Part shown: positions 36,344 through 45,012 of the stretch, in pieces
Numbering within the stretch: position 1 is the first letter of the stretch
Layout: each line of letters starts with the position of its first letter
Origin: Clostridium chauvoei
GTDB lineage: Bacteria; Bacillota; Clostridia; Clostridiales; Clostridiaceae
Assembly: GCF_002327185.1 (NCBI RefSeq)
Contig: NZ_CP018624.1
Span: 2,180,660 to 2,244,659, forward strand
Length of the DNA: 64,000 nucleotides
Reading direction: 5' to 3'
Position numbers and translations under genes: made by a program
The notes under the pieces: model-generated
What the model was told of the DNA's origin: nothing
The model's database searches: none
What the model saw: the letters and a program-made list of their open reading frames with translations, nothing else

Positions 36344-37792
36344 TTATTGTTTATTTGTCTTTGCCCATTCATCAATTTGTTTTTGCATTTCAGCTATTAT
36401 TTTATCTACACCTTGTTCTTTTAACTTAGCATTTAACTTAGGTAGATATTCATCAATATCCATTGATCCACTGTATATTGTTGACTTGAATTCTTCAAGA
36501 ACGTTATTTACAGCTGCTATTTCAGTACTTACTGCTGCTGGATCAAACTTAAATCCTAAAGCTGGTGAATTTTTAGCTTTGTTATTGAAATCTTCGAATT
36601 CATCCCATTTAGTTAATGGTTCTTTATCTAAAACATAAGTAAGGAATAAGTTACCTACTGTATAGTATCCAACTCTATAGTCTTCTTCTTTTGGTAGTAA
36701 CTTAATTTGCTTATCTCCAACTTTTTCGTAGTGAGTTCCTTCAACACCATAGTTGATTAAGTTTCTTAAGTATTCATCAGTATTTAAAAGATTTAAGAAT
36801 TCAACTGCTTTTTCTGGATTCTTAGAGTTCTTTGATATTCCTATCATTGATCCTGTTGTTGAAGCATTTGTTATATAAGTATCCATTATTGTTGAAGCTA
36901 CTACATCATATTTTAAATCTTTTGACCAAAGATTTTCTGCATATGGTTGACCATCTGCTTTTGTTACAAATCTCTTAACTGATTTATCATCTTGAGCTGT
37001 AGCTGCATCAGCATTTATATATCCTGCTTGATAGTATTTTCTTAAAACTTCTAATTGTTCCTTCATTTTGTCTGTTTCGAACATATTCTTAATCTTTAAG
37101 CTATCATCATTATGTTCAACCCCAACTGGATCAACTAATTGATCGAAATATTGTGGAGCTGAGAACCCTTTTGTTATATAAAGTGGTGTTACTCCTGGTT
37201 CATTTTCTTTTATAACCTTTAACCATGGTTCTAAATCTTGAATTGTGTGAATGTCTTGATAAGGTATGTTATATTTGTCTACATATTCCTTTGTAAATAC
37301 CCACATTGGTGCTGTTGATATTTCTTTTTGGTTTGGTACAGCATAAATCTTTCCATCTATTGTTGCTCCATCCCAGAATCTTTGGTCTATAGCTTCTTTC
37401 ATATCTTTTCCAGTTGTATCTAAGTAATCATTTAATTCTAAGAAAGCCCCTTTTCTTGAATTTCCTAGATAGTCACCTGCCCATGAACAAGTAAATGCTA
37501 AATCAAAAGATTCTCCTGAATTTATGATTACTGAAAGCTTTTGGTTATAATCACCATAATCTATAAATTTCATATCAATTTTTGCATTTATCTTTTCTTC
37601 TAGGTACTTATTTGCTTCGTCTTCTACCATTTGTAAGTCTTTTGGTTCTTGTCCAATTGTGTACCAAGTTAATGTAACTGGTTCATCACCTTTATTTCCT
37701 GCTTTAGCACCTGAATTACCACATCCTGTTAACAAAGTTGTTGTTGTTAATGTTGCACATGCTGCTAATGCTAGTAATTTTTTAAACTTCAT
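36344..37792 (-). CDS. ABC sugar-binding lipoprotein (solute-binding family 1), copy 2
   Basis: 482 residues. Lipobox LLTGC puts the lipidated Cys at 24. The body is a type-1 solute-binding fold: VTLTWYTIGQEPKDLQMVEDE, GGEAFDLAFTCSWAGDY-like segments and NSKNPEKAVEFLNLLNTDEYLRNL. It is closely similar to 42887-44332 along the whole length. No permease genes lie next to it, so it most likely feeds the pair at 48271-50215. Its own promoter and a cre-like site lie upstream. Confidence 0.92.
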   Translation of the reverse strand: MKFKKLLALAACATLTTTTLLTGCGNSGAKAGNKGDEPVTLTWYTIGQEPKDLQMVEDEANKYLEEKINAKIDMKFIDYGDYNQKLSVIINSGESFDLAFTCSWAGDYLGNSRKGAFLELNDYLDTTGKDMKEAIDQRFWDGATIDGKIYAVPNQKEISTAPMWVFTKEYVDKYNIPYQDIHTIQDLEPWLKVIKENEPGVTPLYITKGFSAPQYFDQLVDPVGVEHNDDSLKIKNMFETDKMKEQLEVLRKYYQAGYINADAATAQDDKSVKRFVTKADGQPYAENLWSKDLKYDVVASTIMDTYITNASTTGSMIGISKNSKNPEKAVEFLNLLNTDEYLRNLINYGVEGTHYEKVGDKQIKLLPKEEDYRVGYYTVGNLFLTYVLDKEPLTKWDEFEDFNNKAKNSPALGFKFDPAAVSTEIAAVNNVLEEFKSTIYSGSMDIDEYLPKLNAKLKEQGVDKIIAEMQKQIDEWAKTNKQ

Positions 37793-37823
37793 AGTTAATC
37801 AGCCCCTTTTTATCTATTCGTTT

Positions 37824-37848
37824 TAATAACGTTTACAATATGATTATA
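37824..37848 (-). promoter_or_regulatory. -10 box and cre-like site upstream of the binding-protein gene
   Basis: On the minus strand TATAAT (37843-37848) is followed 5 nt later by TTGTAAACGTTATTAA, close to the CcpA cre consensus. This placement fits catabolite repression. The core TGTAAACGTT is shared with the site at 50235. Confidence 0.6.
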
Positions 37849-37942
37849 AAATATTTATTTTCTTTTTTATAGTGAACTTTTTTATATTTACTTGCTTAAA
37901 TCTACATTATTTTATCAAAATTCTTAAAATTCTATCTTTTTT

Positions 37943-39793
37943 CTAGAATGTTCTTAATTCCTTTGAAGTATATTTTATAACCTCTCTAATTCTATTTAAT
38001 TCACTTTCTTTAGAATCCTTTTTCCAAATATATGAATAGTCATAAAACCATTCTTCAAGCTCTTTTGCTAGAGTATTATTATCAAAATCAAAGCCTATAC
38101 ATTCTTGTTTAAATTTAGCTTTTAATAATGATATAAAGAATTTATTTATAAGTATTATCCCTCTTGTACAAACAATAAATTCTTGTAATGCTTCTTTATT
38201 TTTTACTTTATTTAATAAAGCTGTTAATTTAATTTCTATTTCAGTTGCATTATTGTAGCCTTCAATAATATCTTCTATATTTAAATTTTTAATACCTTCT
38301 CTTACTTCTGAATTTTTATCAAATAACTCTTTCCATCTTACTAAATCTGACCAAGTCACAACTTGTGTTTTACTTAAATCTCTTAGTATAGAAACTACAG
38401 TTAATGAAGTGTCTCCATATTCAAGTAATGATAATCCTTTATATATAGTTTCAAATTCTTTTTCTCCCTTTGGATTCCAGGATAAAGCACCACCATAAGC
38501 CATTCCTGGTATTGAAGCTTCAAGTATGTTTATATGTCCATAATCACCCCAGTTTGTATTTAAAACACCTTTTGCTTCATGTTTTACTCCATAGCTTATC
38601 ATTCTAGTTATATTTTCAAATCCATTATCCATAAGGTTCATAAGATGACTCCAACCTGCAACCCCTGGACATACGTATTGTTCTCTTCCTGCTTCATGGA
38701 TTTTTCTTGTACCTTCTTCAGTTGCTTCTGCTCCGTAATTCCAATTTAAACATATAACATCCTGTGGTATATCCTTTATCACCTCTGTATGATTTAATAT
38801 AACATCACCCCAGAACATAACTTCCTTATTATATCCCTTTACAATATCAATTATTTTATTTAAAAATCCTGTATAAAGCTTTCCTTGTCCTAACTTTTCT
38901 CCAAGCTCTTTACTTTTGCCTTTTCCTAAATCAAAAGTTTCATCACCACAAATATTGAACTTATCTGAAGTGAAAAGAGGGATAAATTGCTTTAGCATAT
39001 TTTCAACAAGCTTTAAGCTTTCAGCGTTACTTACATCTAAAGTATGATGAGCCATTCTATCTACAAATGAGTATTCATCATCCTCCATATTTTCTAATTC
39101 ACATAAATTACTATAAGATTTTGTTCTTAAAACTTCATATAAATGTCCAAAAGTTGCTAAGGATGGTATTAGTTCAATATGACGACTTTTACAATACTTA
39201 TCTAAAATCAATATTTCTTCTGCTGTTAACGGATCTTTATCTATCCAAACTTCACTCATACCTTTAAAAGCAAAAGTATGCTCTATATATAATTGAATTT
39301 GATTTATTTTATATAAAGCAGCCTTATCCACTAGCTTCTTTAATGTTTCTAACTTAGGTACTCTACCTCTTGTAACGTCATGATAAAATCCACGATTTTT
39401 AAAGTACGGTTCATCATTTATTTTTACATTGGACAAAATAGCCCCTTCTTGTCTTAATATTTGTCTTAATGTTTGAATACCATAAAATAACCCTGAATCT
39501 CCATAACCTATTATAGTTATAGAATCTTTGTTTATCTCTAATTCATAACACTCTTCATTGCCTACAACCTCTGATTTTATAAGCTTTATAGCATTTTTAG
39601 ACTTTTCGTCTATATATGCCTTATTTATTTTTATATCAAAACCTAAATTATCTTCAATTTCCTTTTTAAGAATTAAAGCCCCCTCAAAATCATTAAAATT
39701 GCAATTATAATTTAAAATTATTTCTGTATCTCTTCTAATATTAAAACTTCCACTGCTATTAACTAACTTTTTAGGACTTGGTATTAAGTACAT
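37943..39793 (-). CDS. GH20 beta-N-acetylhexosaminidase-like enzyme (cytosolic)
   Basis: 616 residues. An N-terminal GH20b-like domain (about 1-125) with YGIQTLRQILRQ and then a TIM barrel: FKNRGFYHDVTRGRVPKLE, FNICGDETFD with the catalytic Asp-Glu pair, and MFWGDVILNH. No signal peptide, so it acts on imported oligosaccharides. Likely removes terminal GlcNAc/GalNAc from glycan fragments. It starts at ATG after GGGGTAAATATAG, 6 bp after the preceding membrane-protein gene. Confidence 0.88.
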   Translation of the reverse strand: MYLIPSPKKLVNSSGSFNIRRDTEIILNYNCNFNDFEGALILKKEIEDNLGFDIKINKAYIDEKSKNAIKLIKSEVVGNEECYELEINKDSITIIGYGDSGLFYGIQTLRQILRQEGAILSNVKINDEPYFKNRGFYHDVTRGRVPKLETLKKLVDKAALYKINQIQLYIEHTFAFKGMSEVWIDKDPLTAEEILILDKYCKSRHIELIPSLATFGHLYEVLRTKSYSNLCELENMEDDEYSFVDRMAHHTLDVSNAESLKLVENMLKQFIPLFTSDKFNICGDETFDLGKGKSKELGEKLGQGKLYTGFLNKIIDIVKGYNKEVMFWGDVILNHTEVIKDIPQDVICLNWNYGAEATEEGTRKIHEAGREQYVCPGVAGWSHLMNLMDNGFENITRMISYGVKHEAKGVLNTNWGDYGHINILEASIPGMAYGGALSWNPKGEKEFETIYKGLSLLEYGDTSLTVVSILRDLSKTQVVTWSDLVRWKELFDKNSEVREGIKNLNIEDIIEGYNNATEIEIKLTALLNKVKNKEALQEFIVCTRGIILINKFFISLLKAKFKQECIGFDFDNNTLAKELEEWFYDYSYIWKKDSKESELNRIREVIKYTSKELRTF

Positions 39794-39799
39794 CTATAT

Positions 39800-40276
39800 T
39801 TACCCCCTTCTTTTAATTCTCTCAATAGCCTTTTTTAAATCATCTTTTAAAGATAATTCATAGGCTCTCATATCTCCACTTTCATTAATTAAAATCACTT
39901 GCTTTTCTTTATTTACATATTCCTTTGTATAAAGCTTTACTACTTTAACATTTGAATATCTTTGTGGACTAAATTCTGATGCATCTTTAAAAAACTCTGC
40001 ATTTCTAAGATTTATAGTCTTTATTAATTTTCTTTTCTTTTTACTCATTATTTTTGATAAATCTAACTCATCCTCTGTTAATTCATACTCATATTCAACA
40101 AAGAAACTTAAAGTTAAAAAATGTACAATAACATATACTAGTAAAATAAGAACGGCTAAAGTTAAACTTTCAAATATATAAGTTAAGGCTGCAAATACTA
40201 ATATTAATGTTTTTACTGCTGTTATTACTTTTAATATTTTATCATTGTTATTTTCTATAAATTGTTCTTGATGCAT
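39800..40276 (-). CDS. Small membrane protein, DUF6106-like
   Basis: 158 residues. Two adjacent transmembrane helices at about 18-60, then a soluble beta-rich C-terminal domain (YEYELTEDELDLSKIMSKKKRK...) resembling bacterial PH-like domains. Conserved in Clostridia; no function known to me. It sits between the 814-residue glycan protein gene and GH20 with tight spacing to GH20, so it may be part of the locus. Confidence 0.6.
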   Translation of the reverse strand: MHQEQFIENNNDKILKVITAVKTLILVFAALTYIFESLTLAVLILLVYVIVHFLTLSFFVEYEYELTEDELDLSKIMSKKKRKLIKTINLRNAEFFKDASEFSPQRYSNVKVVKLYTKEYVNKEKQVILINESGDMRAYELSLKDDLKKAIERIKRRG

Positions 40277-40410
40277 TTTTTATTCCTCCATTTATAGATG
40301 TATTTTTTATATCTATACTATTATTATAGATTCTATATAATCTTGAATATAGTGTACAAACTATATATTCACTTAAAAAACTCTATATAGGAGTAACGTT
40401 TTCACAAATA

Positions 40411-42801
40411 TTACATACAAGTTATTTGGTCTACAAACATAAAAGCTGGTCCTTCACCCTTCATTATGCTCCACGGAGGACAAACTCCTTCATTTTTTGC
40501 AAACACTCTTATATATCTAGCTTTAATTTTATTTTGTATAGATATATTTTCAACTCCAACTTCTTGTCTTGGAACTCTATTTTTATAATTTACTCTATCT
40601 AGCTTTTCAAAGTTTTCTCCATCAATAGATACAGAAAAATCTACATATCTAGGATAGTATATCCACGCTCTAGTATCTTGAAGGAAGCCTACTGTTATTT
40701 TATTTATATCTAAAACTTCTCCTAAATCAACTATTACATCCATATCATCTGTGTAGCCAAGCCATCCACCTTCTCTATAAGATGTAGTTCCTTTTTGTCC
40801 ATCTATAAGGTCATAAACTCCATTATTATTATATTTTTTATTTTCTGTAGCCTTAGTTAACCCTTTAATATCCTTAATAGGCAATGTTGTATAAAGTCTT
40901 CCTTCTATTATGCTACTTTCCTTAAAGCCTTCATTATAAGCAATGGCTTTAATTATAGTTTCTCCCTTAACTTTTATAGGTGTTTTATATAAGCTAGAGT
41001 TTTTATTAGGCTCACTACCATCAAGAGTGTAGTAAACTTCTCCACCCTTATTAATATTTTCTATTCTAAATTCCCCTTCATATGGAGCTTCTTTTAGTAT
41101 AACTTTAGGTGTAATTATTGGTGCAAAGGCTCTTGGCATAACTTTTGATGTGCTTTTAATTCTCTTATATTTAGGAATATAATTATCTATAGTTTCTTTA
41201 TTCTCTACGTATTCTTTATTAAAGAAATCATATTTTTTATTGCCTTCTCCTTTTGAAAAAGTAAAAGTGATTTTATTATTTTCTGATAAAACAATAACCT
41301 TATTCTCCTTTAACTTAAACTCTCCATTTTCAGCAATTAGACTATAATTAAACCCATTATGACTACATTTTAAAACTTTAGTATCTGAATTTTTTAAAAC
41401 TGGTAAAGTATTTATATATAAAGCTAATTTTTCATTATTTTTAAAACTTTCTATAGCTTCAAAGGTTATCTTAGCTTCATCACAAATTATCTTTATTTTT
41501 CCTTGACTACATTTCCAAACTATCTTGTAAGTAGAATCATCCTCTATATAAAATTCAGGCTCCTCCCCTTTTAACTTTTCTATATTTCCATCTTCATCTA
41601 CTAAAACTACATCTATTGAAGCTCTAAAATCCCCATCACTCCAACGGTGAGCATCTAATATAGGTAATGTATCAAAAACACTTTCATTACCATTTAAAAC
41701 ATCATTGTAATATCTTGATTTATAATCTTCATTAAATAAATGTAAATCCCTTATTGAAAGTTCATTATCATCCCAAAGTAAACTAACTCTATAAAAACGA
41801 CTATTGTACCAAAGAGTCCTTAAATCTTCTTCCTTGTTCCAATCTTCTGAAGCAACAAAGGTTGTTGGTGGAGTAAGTTTATATTTTTTCTTAAACCACT
41901 TTCCTGACTCTTCTAAGGTTTCAACTCTAACCTTTCCTTCCTTTGCTAATTTCGCTACATAAGGTATTTGAATTTCATACCCTTTCATCATTGTATTCCA
42001 TAAAAACGTATTTTCTTGACCTACTTGTGCATAAGAAAAACCTAAAGTTTTCTCTTTTGTTAACCTATCAAATATCCATTCTATCCACTCTTTAGTTCCC
42101 CCCATTCTACCTGCTGGTTCTAAAGTGTAAACATCACTTATTCCCTTTCTTAAACCATCTTCAAAACAATATATTGGATCTGGTCCTAAAAGTCTAAATA
42201 TAGGTAAGTCTACTTGATTTTCTTTATTTTGAGCTGGCATATATTCGTTTAATTTGCTTGGATAATATCCTTGATTAAAATATCCACCCCATAAGGTAAA
42301 TCCATCTGTACCTATTTGATCACGGCATATAGCTGCTGCAACTACACCATATTTTTCTTTAAAATAATTTAAAGTAACTATATCAATTACCCATGAACCT
42401 ACAGACTTTGGATAATATCCAAATATACTTTTAAAGTCTTCCATATAAACATCTACCATTTTTATTCTATCTTCAGGTAAATATCCTAATGAGTACCCCA
42501 TATCAACATGATCATCTACAGGAGTTTCTCCCTTCCACTTTACTCCCGCCTTTTCTGCAAGCTGTTTATCAAATTCCCACCATACACCAACTTCATCATA
42601 TTCATCTACACTACTTTTAATTAAATTACTATATCTTTCATCCATTAAAGCATCATATTTTAATGCATAAGTAGAAGGTAATCCATATTGCTTTAAGATT
42701 TCTATCTGTCTTACTACAGTTTCATAATCATCTAAAACAAACTCCCCACTTGGATAAACAGTTTTTCTTATAAAATTATATATATTTACTATAGATATCA
42801 T
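40411..42801 (-). CDS. Cytosolic deacetylase-like protein with CHB_HEX and F5/8-type C domains
   Basis: 796 residues from the ATG at 42801, with AAAGGGG 8 nt upstream; the frame to 42855 lacks a site. The N-terminal half (about 1-330) resembles a polysaccharide-deacetylase/glycosidase barrel. About 600-660 has YYTLDGSEPNKNSSLY, typical of chitobiase/hexosaminidase C-terminal (Fn3-like) domains. About 670-795 resembles an F5/8 type C (CBM32-like) domain. No signal peptide was seen, although such binding domains are usually extracellular. Probably acts on glycans in this locus; the reaction is unknown. Confidence 0.7.
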   Translation of the reverse strand: MISIVNIYNFIRKTVYPSGEFVLDDYETVVRQIEILKQYGLPSTYALKYDALMDERYSNLIKSSVDEYDEVGVWWEFDKQLAEKAGVKWKGETPVDDHVDMGYSLGYLPEDRIKMVDVYMEDFKSIFGYYPKSVGSWVIDIVTLNYFKEKYGVVAAAICRDQIGTDGFTLWGGYFNQGYYPSKLNEYMPAQNKENQVDLPIFRLLGPDPIYCFEDGLRKGISDVYTLEPAGRMGGTKEWIEWIFDRLTKEKTLGFSYAQVGQENTFLWNTMMKGYEIQIPYVAKLAKEGKVRVETLEESGKWFKKKYKLTPPTTFVASEDWNKEEDLRTLWYNSRFYRVSLLWDDNELSIRDLHLFNEDYKSRYYNDVLNGNESVFDTLPILDAHRWSDGDFRASIDVVLVDEDGNIEKLKGEEPEFYIEDDSTYKIVWKCSQGKIKIICDEAKITFEAIESFKNNEKLALYINTLPVLKNSDTKVLKCSHNGFNYSLIAENGEFKLKENKVIVLSENNKITFTFSKGEGNKKYDFFNKEYVENKETIDNYIPKYKRIKSTSKVMPRAFAPIITPKVILKEAPYEGEFRIENINKGGEVYYTLDGSEPNKNSSLYKTPIKVKGETIIKAIAYNEGFKESSIIEGRLYTTLPIKDIKGLTKATENKKYNNNGVYDLIDGQKGTTSYREGGWLGYTDDMDVIVDLGEVLDINKITVGFLQDTRAWIYYPRYVDFSVSIDGENFEKLDRVNYKNRVPRQEVGVENISIQNKIKARYIRVFAKNEGVCPPWSIMKGEGPAFMFVDQITCM

Positions 42802-42847
42802 TAATTTTAACCCCTTTCTTAAATGCTTATTTTCTATGTAATAAAAA

Positions 42848-42884
42848 AATATCAAGGGATTTTAAACCCCTTGATATTCTATAA
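42848..42884 (-). terminator. Terminator after the first binding-protein gene
   Basis: On the minus strand AATATCAAGGGG and CCCTTGATATT form the stem and TTTTTTTATT follows. It lies directly after the binding-protein stop. Read-through would be needed for the next gene. Confidence 0.85.
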
Positions 42885-42886
42885 CC

Positions 42887-44332
42887 TTATTTATTTTCTT
42901 TTTTCCACTCATCAAGTTGTTTTTGCATTTCCTTCATAACTTCATCCATACCTTGTTCTTTTAGCTTAGTATTTAATTTTTCAATGTATTCATCGATATC
43001 AACTGATCCACTGAAAATTAATGCTCTAAATTCTTGGTAAGCATTACTTATACCAGCTATTTGAGTACTTACTGGTTCTGGATTGAACTTAAATCCTAAT
43101 GCAGGTGAAACCTTTGAATTCTTGTTGAATTCTTCAAATTCGTCCCACTTAGTTGTAGGTTCAGTATCTAAAACATAAGTCTTAAATAAGTTTCCTGTTG
43201 AGAAGTATGCAACTCCATAGTCAACACTTCTTGGTAATAACTTAATTTGCTTGTCAGCAACCTTGTCATAATGAGTTCCTTCAATACCATAGTTAACTAG
43301 GTTTCTTAAATGTTCATCAGTATTTAGAAGATTTAAGAATTCAACTGCTTTTTCTGGATTCTTAGAGTTCTTTGAAACTGCTATCATTGATCCAGTTGTT
43401 GAAGCACTTGTTATATGAGTATCCATAATTGGAGAAGCAACTAATTCATATCCAACGTCCTTAGCCCAAATACCTTCTGCATATGGTTGTCCATCTGCTT
43501 TAGTTACAAATCTCTTAATTGACTTATCATATTGAGCTATAGATGAATCAGTATTAATGTAACCTGCTTCATAGTATTTTCTTAAAGTCTTTAAAGTGCT
43601 CTTAAATTTATCTGTATCGAATATATTCTTAACTGTTAAACCTTCATCTTCATATTCAACTCCAAATGGTTCTGAGAAGAAATCGAAGTATTGTGGTGGT
43701 GATAAATTCTTATCTATATATAGTGGAACTACTTCTGGTTCCTTTTCTTTTATAACTTTAAGCCAAGGCTCTAAATCTTCTAATTCGTGGATATCTTGAT
43801 AAGGTATGTTATATTTGTCTACAAGCTCTTTTGTGAAAACCCACATAGGTTGTACACCAAGTTCTTTTTGGTTAGGTACTGCATAAGTTTTTCCTTCAAC
43901 TTTTGCTCCATCCCAGAATCTTTGGTCTATTTCCTTTTTCATATCCTTACCTGTAGTTTCTAGGTAATCATCTAATTCAAGGAATGCACCTTTTCTAGCA
44001 TTTCCAACATAGTTTCCTGCCCAAGAGCAAGTAAATGCTAAGTCATATGCTTCTCCTGAATTTATAACTACAGATAATTTTTGATCATAATCACCAAAGT
44101 CTGCAAACTTCATATCTATAGTGGCATTTATTTTGTCCTTTAGATACTTGTTTATCTCATCTTCTACTAATTGAAGATCCTTTGGCTCTTGACCAATTGT
44201 GTACCAAGTTAAATTAACTGTTTCATCACCCTTTGAGCCAGATGATGAAGAGTTTCCACAACCTGTTAATGCTAACGAAGTCGTTAAAACTGCACAAGTT
44301 GCTAAAGCTAATAGCTTTTTGACCTTTCTCAT
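42887..44332 (-). CDS. ABC sugar-binding lipoprotein (solute-binding family 1), copy 1
   Basis: 481 residues with lipobox ALTGC (lipidated Cys25) and a type-1 periplasmic-binding fold. It is nearly collinear with the 36344-37792 protein. It starts at ATG after GGAGGGG. It lies downstream of the permease and mannosidase unit but has its own promoter at 44376. It likely delivers glycan oligosaccharides to the permease pair. Confidence 0.92.
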   Translation of the reverse strand: MRKVKKLLALATCAVLTTSLALTGCGNSSSSGSKGDETVNLTWYTIGQEPKDLQLVEDEINKYLKDKINATIDMKFADFGDYDQKLSVVINSGEAYDLAFTCSWAGNYVGNARKGAFLELDDYLETTGKDMKKEIDQRFWDGAKVEGKTYAVPNQKELGVQPMWVFTKELVDKYNIPYQDIHELEDLEPWLKVIKEKEPEVVPLYIDKNLSPPQYFDFFSEPFGVEYEDEGLTVKNIFDTDKFKSTLKTLRKYYEAGYINTDSSIAQYDKSIKRFVTKADGQPYAEGIWAKDVGYELVASPIMDTHITSASTTGSMIAVSKNSKNPEKAVEFLNLLNTDEHLRNLVNYGIEGTHYDKVADKQIKLLPRSVDYGVAYFSTGNLFKTYVLDTEPTTKWDEFEEFNKNSKVSPALGFKFNPEPVSTQIAGISNAYQEFRALIFSGSVDIDEYIEKLNTKLKEQGMDEVMKEMQKQLDEWKKENK

Positions 44333-44375
44333 AATTAACCCCTCCTGTAATTTGGCTTTATCCTTTACAATTCAA

Positions 44376-44404
44376 ATTATACACCCCTATATAAAACCTT
44401 TACA
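44376..44404 (-). promoter_or_regulatory. Promoter of the first binding-protein gene
   Basis: TGTAAA (44399-44404), a 17-bp spacer and TATAAT (44376-44381) on the minus strand, about 45 bp before the start codon. Confidence 0.6.
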
Positions 44405-44598
44405 GTGAAAAAATTCCACATTAACTGGACTAAATTCATAAATTCTATTTATTACCTTTTACTCTTTAATTTTCTATTTTTAATTTGCTTAATTTTACTG
44501 GTAAAATATTTTTTGGTATTACTATTGAAAAATAATTAATTTTATGTAAAAATATTAATTAATTATTAACATATTGATTATGTATTGGAGGAATTTAG

Positions 44599-44982
44599 TT
44601 GAAAATATCAAAAGGAAATAAATATCTTTTAACAATAACAATTTTATTCTGTTCTTTTTATACCCTTATGATTAGTCCTGTTAAAGAAGACAGACTATCT
44701 ATGGGATTTATAGTATTATTTATCCCTGCTTTAACTATTTTTATTTTGCTTATGGAAAATAGTAAGTTAAAGAAAGTACTTCTTTCAATATTATTAGTGC
44801 TTACTGCATTATTTATTATTGTAGTTGTATATCTTATAGCTATATCAGGTAACTTTTATCCTATAAATGGTGATAGATTTAACTTTTCAATGTTCTTACA
44901 AGTTTGTTTATTTACTAGTCCAATTCTTATATGTTACATACTTTTACTTAGAAGTATATTCAAAGAAATTGTTTCAATATAA
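44599..44982 (+). CDS. Small four-helix membrane protein, unknown
   Basis: 127 residues from a TTG start after GGAGGAATTTAG. Four hydrophobic segments (about 8-23, 30-50, 58-82, 95-120). No family recognised. It is the only plus-strand gene in the glycan locus and splits it between the mannosidase and the first binding-protein gene. Confidence 0.6.
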   Translation: MKISKGNKYLLTITILFCSFYTLMISPVKEDRLSMGFIVLFIPALTIFILLMENSKLKKVLLSILLVLTALFIIVVVYLIAISGNFYPINGDRFNFSMFLQVCLFTSPILICYILLLRSIFKEIVSI

Positions 44983-45012
44983 AAAAAACTGGCATTTAAG
45001 CCAGTTTTTTTA
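44983..45012. terminator. Bidirectional terminator between membrane gene and mannosidase
   Basis: AAAAAACTGGC and GCCAGTTTTTTT around ATTTAA form a short GC-capped stem with A/T runs on both sides. Confidence 0.88.

Noticed and set aside
40411..42855. Extra N-terminal residues (starting at 42855) as a signal peptide of the deacetylase-like protein
   Set aside because: The segment is short and lacks a ribosome site; AAAGGGG is correctly spaced for the ATG at 42801.
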